Below are positions 6,891-9,302 of a DNA stretch of 9,302 nt, piece by piece. Source of the DNA: Hyphomicrobium sp. (GTDB taxonomy: Bacteria; Pseudomonadota; Alphaproteobacteria; Rhizobiales; Hyphomicrobiaceae); the NCBI GenBank assembly GCA_030609245.1, contig JAUWCP010000087.1, positions 1 to 9,302 of the forward strand. The letters run 5' to 3'. Position numbers and translations under genes: made by a program. The notes under the pieces are model-generated. The model saw only the letters and a program-made list of their open reading frames with translations. It had not been told where the DNA came from and searched no databases. How positions within the stretch are numbered: the stretch's first letter is position 1; the number at the start of each line of letters is the position of its first letter.

Positions 6891-8585
6891 ATGCGAACGG
6901 GAGGAAAAATCCTCATCGACCAGCTCGTCATTCAGGGCTGCCGTACGCTCTTCACTGTTCCCGGTGAAAGCTTCCTGGCGGCACTCGACGCGCTGTTCGA
7001 CGAAGGCCCCATCCGCACGATCGTCTGCCGTCACGAAGGTGGAGCCGCGATGATGGCGGAAGCATGCGGCAAGCTTACAGGCGAGCCGGGCGTTGCCTTC
7101 GTAACGCGTGCAGCCGGAGCAGCCAACGCGGTGAGCGGCGTCTATGTCGCCCAACATGATTCCACGCCGATGGTACTTCTTGTTGGGGTTACGTCGCGGA
7201 GGGTCGAGGATAGAGACGCCTTTCAGGAGTTCGATATCAAGGCGCTGTTCGCCCCGATTGCGAAGTGGGCCGGCGTCGTGCGCTCACCGGAGCGGATCCC
7301 CGAGTACGTGCGCCGCGCGTTCCATACGGCGCTGGCCGGGCGGCCGGGACCCGTCGTGCTTGGTGTGCCAGAGGACGTCCTCAATACGCGCACTGACACT
7401 GAGGACGCAGCCCGCGCTCGCGTACCGGCTCCAGCCCCCACGCCCGCCGAAATGACGCGCTTCAAGAATCGGCTCATGACCGCCAATCGGCCACTGATCA
7501 TCGCCGGCGGTCCGGGTTGGAGCAGAACAGCGGCGCAAAACCTCGCGTCCTTCACCGAGACCTTCAACGTCCCGGTTGCTACCGCCTTTCGCCGCCAAGA
7601 CCACATCGACAACCGCCTCAAGACGTATGTCGGCCACGCGGGCATCAACTGTGAAGCAAGGCTTGCCGAGGGGATATGCAGTGCCGATTTGGTGCTCGTC
7701 ATCGGCGAACAGCCGGCCGAAATAACGACAGGTAGCTATTCAATGCTGTCAGTGCCCAACCCCACCCAGTCCCTCGTGCACGTTCATCCCTCACCCGACG
7801 AGATCGGACGCCTGTTCCATACGGACTGGCCTATCGTCGCGGCCCCAGAACCGTTCGCCAGGGCGCTTGGCCGGTTGAAGCCGCCGCCGAACCGGCGATG
7901 GGAGCGGCGGCGGCGCGATCTGCGCGCTGCCTACCAGAAATCATTGAAGCCATCGCCCACTCCTGGCGACGTCAAGCTCGAGGATGTGATCACTACCCTT
8001 TCGGCCGAGTTGCCCGACGATGCAATCGTGACCAACGGCGCGGGAAATTATGCCGCCTTCCTGCATCGATATTTTCAATACAAGAGCTACCCCACCCAAC
8101 TCGCGTCGACGTCAGGCTCAATGGGCTATGGGCTGCCCGCCGCGATTGCCGCCAAGATCACCTATCCAGAACGCCCCGTCGTCGCGCTCGCCGGCGATGG
8201 CTGCATGCTCATGACGGGACAGGAGCTAGCAACCGCAGTTCAGTATGGGCTGCCAATCGTACTCATCGTCGCCAACAACGGTATGTATGGCACCATCCGC
8301 ATGCAGCAGGAGCGTCACTACCCTGGCCGGGTGTTGGGCACGAGCCTCGTCAATCCCGATTTTGCAGTGCTGGCCCGCGCCTTTGGTGCCAAGGGTGAGA
8401 CGGTCAGCGAAACGGCCGCCTTCCTTCCCGCCCTTAAGCGCGCCCTTTCAGCACGCGGCCCGACGGTTATTGAGCTGAAGCTCGATCCCGAAGCGATCAC
8501 GCCCGGCAAGACGCTGTCTGAGATCCGAAATGACCAAAAGCCCCAAACAAATGGCTGCAGTGACCGGAACCGTCGCAAGAAGTAA
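6891..8585 (+). CDS. Thiamine-diphosphate enzyme, acetolactate synthase-like (substrate unknown)
   Basis: Member of the TPP-dependent decarboxylase/acetolactate synthase large-subunit superfamily, cytoplasmic, 564 residues. The N-terminal Pyr domain (about 3-170) has VPGES (23-27) and the cofactor-activating Glu49 in CRHEGGAAMMAEA. The central domain spans about 188-330. The C-terminal PP domain (about 365-540) has TSGSMGYGLPAA (407-418) and the Mg/TPP motif from GDG (Asp436) to NN (Asn462-Asn463). ATG 6891 is chosen because AAAGGA lies 6 bases upstream and the Pyr domain starts at once; an upstream in-frame TTG at 6846 would add 15 unconserved residues. No small regulatory subunit (ilvN) is adjacent, and the usual RGPGATNA segment reads RAAGAANA (73-80), so true branched-chain acetolactate synthase is unlikely. 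The last ~25 residues are polar and lie beyond the fold. Substrate is unassigned. Confidence 0.85.
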   Translation: MRTGGKILIDQLVIQGCRTLFTVPGESFLAALDALFDEGPIRTIVCRHEGGAAMMAEACGKLTGEPGVAFVTRAAGAANAVSGVYVAQHDSTPMVLLVGVTSRRVEDRDAFQEFDIKALFAPIAKWAGVVRSPERIPEYVRRAFHTALAGRPGPVVLGVPEDVLNTRTDTEDAARARVPAPAPTPAEMTRFKNRLMTANRPLIIAGGPGWSRTAAQNLASFTETFNVPVATAFRRQDHIDNRLKTYVGHAGINCEARLAEGICSADLVLVIGEQPAEITTGSYSMLSVPNPTQSLVHVHPSPDEIGRLFHTDWPIVAAPEPFARALGRLKPPPNRRWERRRRDLRAAYQKSLKPSPTPGDVKLEDVITTLSAELPDDAIVTNGAGNYAAFLHRYFQYKSYPTQLASTSGSMGYGLPAAIAAKITYPERPVVALAGDGCMLMTGQELATAVQYGLPIVLIVANNGMYGTIRMQQERHYPGRVLGTSLVNPDFAVLARAFGAKGETVSETAAFLPALKRALSARGPTVIELKLDPEAITPGKTLSEIRNDQKPQTNGCSDRNRRKK

Positions 8586-8718
8586 ATACTTTGTTAAACC
8601 TACAATTGTCGCATTATCCATCTGACTACTGATAGTTAGACTAACGAGATCTTATCGGTTAAAAAGCATCAACGTTATCGAGCAACCATAAGTCTAGGTC
8701 GCAAGCAGGGGCACGATC
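8586..8718 (+). promoter_or_regulatory. A+T-richer leader/promoter region upstream of small membrane protein gene
   Basis: This 133-base stretch is clearly richer in A+T than the coding DNA around it and has no gene. It holds a small perfect palindrome GTTAG-A-CTAAC (8635-8645). No clean -35/-10 pair or T-run terminator for the TPP gene was found. By position it should contain the promoter and leader of the 64-codon gene at 8719. Confidence 0.35.
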
Positions 8719-8913
8719 ATGGATCTCAAAGCCACCAGGGCGCAGAGCGGGCTGAAGTGGACCCTGGTCCGTACCTGCATTCTCGCGCTGTTCCTACTGA
8801 CAGGGGTTCTGCTCGTAGCATCGCTCAATACCGAAGGAACCTTACGTGCCGACGCCAGCTCCACCCCCTTAATCTCCTCGAGTCAGCCGACACTCGCAAC
8901 TGGCACGAACTGA
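8719..8913 (+). CDS. Small single-pass membrane protein of unknown function
   Basis: A 64-codon gene not recognised from any family. The product has a positively charged N-terminus (several Lys/Arg in residues 1-18), one hydrophobic segment at about 19-36 (CILALFLLTGVLLVASL), then a Ser/Thr/Pro-rich polar tail of about 28 residues. The charge pattern predicts a cytoplasmic N-terminus and periplasmic tail; an uncleaved anchor is more likely than a signal peptide because no AXA-type site follows closely. An AGGGG about 9 bases upstream could be the ribosome binding site. A strong intrinsic terminator begins 75 bases after the stop, consistent with a short monocistronic transcript. The absence of homology evidence keeps confidence moderate. 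Confidence 0.55.
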   Translation: MDLKATRAQSGLKWTLVRTCILALFLLTGVLLVASLNTEGTLRADASSTPLISSSQPTLATGTN

Positions 8914-8988
8914 TCGCAACACTTTAACACTCCAACTATTGGTCTATTTCATTACTTAACTCTCCCTCCTCTTGAAGCACTCCCACTT

Positions 8989-9027
8989 AGGCCTCGGATC
9001 GAGAACGATCCGGGGCCTTCCTTTTTT
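8989..9027 (+). terminator. Rho-independent terminator
   Basis: A 12-bp stem GGCCTCGGATCG (8990-9001) pairs with CGATCCGGGGCC (9006-9017), with one G-U pair, a four-base loop AGAA, and an extra A-T pair at the base. It is followed by TTCCTTTTTT (9018-9027). This is a strong intrinsic terminator for plus-strand transcription, most simply ending the transcript of the 64-codon membrane protein gene. Confidence 0.9.
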
Positions 9028-9079
9028 CGCCGCAGAGCTCTCGTGGGCATAGCGCTCGGTGGCACCGGCAATAACGCAC

Positions 9080-9154
9080 TAGAGCAAGATCGTTCTTGAT
9101 GGAACCACTCACCAAGCCCGGGAGGTCGCCAACAAGAACGTGAATCTTACTCTA
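9080..9154. repeat. Palindromic intergenic repeat, unit A
   Basis: A 75-bp imperfect palindrome bounded by TAGAG (9080-9084) and CTCTA (9150-9154). The left arm AGAGCAAGATCGTTCTTG (9081-9098) pairs with the right arm at 9133-9153, whose reverse complement differs by one substitution and a three-base insertion (TCA). The loop is about 34 bases. The form resembles the palindromic intergenic elements (RIME/REP-like) known in Hyphomicrobiales; membership of a named family is not proven. Confidence 0.7.
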
Positions 9155-9165
9155 AATCAAAAGTG

Positions 9166-9229
9166 TAGAGACTGATTTACGTTTCACTTGGATGCACTAA
9201 GCGTTTCCAAGTGAAACGATCGGGCTCTA
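9166..9229. repeat. Palindromic intergenic repeat, unit B
   Basis: A 64-bp palindrome also bounded by TAGAG (9166-9170) and CTCTA (9225-9229). Its core is a perfect 13-bp inverted repeat: CGTTTCACTTGGA (9180-9192) and TCCAAGTGAAACG (9206-9218), with a 13-base spacer. It lies 11 bases from unit A. The outer ends of the pair also match each other: 9079-9094 and the reverse complement of 9215-9230 agree at 14 of 16 positions, so A+B together form a ~152-bp element with terminal inverted repeats. Confidence 0.72.
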
Positions 9230-9261
9230 GGCGATTTGGAGAACTGCGTGACGGACGATCA

Positions 9262-9286
9262 GCGCGCTCAACCCGTTTGAGCGCGC
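9262..9286. repeat. Perfect 10-bp hairpin
   Basis: GCGCGCTCAA (9262-9271) and TTGAGCGCGC (9277-9286) are perfect reverse complements around the loop CCCGT. On the plus strand a short TAGTTTTC follows about 4 bases after the stem, so it could act as a weak terminator. On the minus strand no T-run follows. It may instead belong to the same repeat-rich intergenic tract as the two palindromic units. Confidence 0.6.
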
Positions 9287-9302
9287 CAAATAGTTTTCAA
9301 AG

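Larger units (their letters stand above)
9031..9302. other. Non-coding right edge rich in inverted repeats
   Basis: I see no gene in this stretch on either strand. It is occupied by two palindromic units (9080-9154 and 9166-9229) and a separate perfect hairpin (9262-9286), annotated individually. Confidence 0.6.

Noticed and set aside
8635..8645. GTTAG-A-CTAAC palindrome as a terminator of the TPP enzyme gene
   Set aside because: The stem is only 5 bp with a one-base centre, so it cannot form a hairpin, and no T-run follows.

Overview
The window looks like chromosomal DNA of an alphaproteobacterium, most likely order Hyphomicrobiales. The basis is the high G+C content, the C/G-rich third codon positions, the protein styles (GabD, Gph, an RND/MMPL exporter, a group IV decarboxylase), and TAGAG...CTCTA palindromic intergenic repeats at the right edge. 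This is an impression from sequence style, not a database match. I see no phage, transposase, CRISPR or defence genes. The content is mostly housekeeping metabolism, with some unexplained non-coding structure.

Left part (1-4383). A 3'-truncated succinate-semialdehyde dehydrogenase gene (gabD, minus strand) runs off the left edge. It diverges from gph (phosphoglycolate phosphatase, plus strand) across a 142-bp gap. gph converges with a 788-codon RND/MMPL-family exporter gene on the minus strand, and only 3 bases separate the two stop codons.

Middle (4384-5401). About 430 bp without a convincing gene is followed by a clear promoter and a complete tRNA-Val(CAC) gene with encoded CCA. A small 76-codon helical protein gene (minus) converges on the tRNA. 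A pair of DnaA-box-like 9-mers lies one helical turn apart upstream of that small gene.

Right part (5402-8585). A group IV (alanine-racemase-fold) ornithine/lysine-type decarboxylase gene (minus) and a thiamine-diphosphate enzyme gene of the acetolactate synthase-like superfamily (plus) diverge across a 313-bp control region. That region holds a strong hyphenated palindrome. The TPP enzyme has all the cofactor motifs, but no acetolactate synthase small subunit is nearby, so its substrate is unknown.

Right edge (8586-9302). A short A+T-richer region precedes a 64-codon single-pass membrane protein gene, which is followed by a textbook rho-independent terminator. The last ~270 bp are non-coding and contain two tandem TAGAG...CTCTA palindromic units plus a further perfect 10-bp hairpin.

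Functional links: the decarboxylase (putative putrescine production) and gabD (succinate-semialdehyde oxidation, the end of putrescine/GABA catabolism) could both belong to polyamine metabolism. They are about 4 kb apart with unrelated genes between, so this is only suggestive. I found no clearly undescribed system. The best second-look items are the palindromic repeat pair, the operator-like palindrome between the decarboxylase and TPP enzyme genes, and the small membrane protein with its own terminator.
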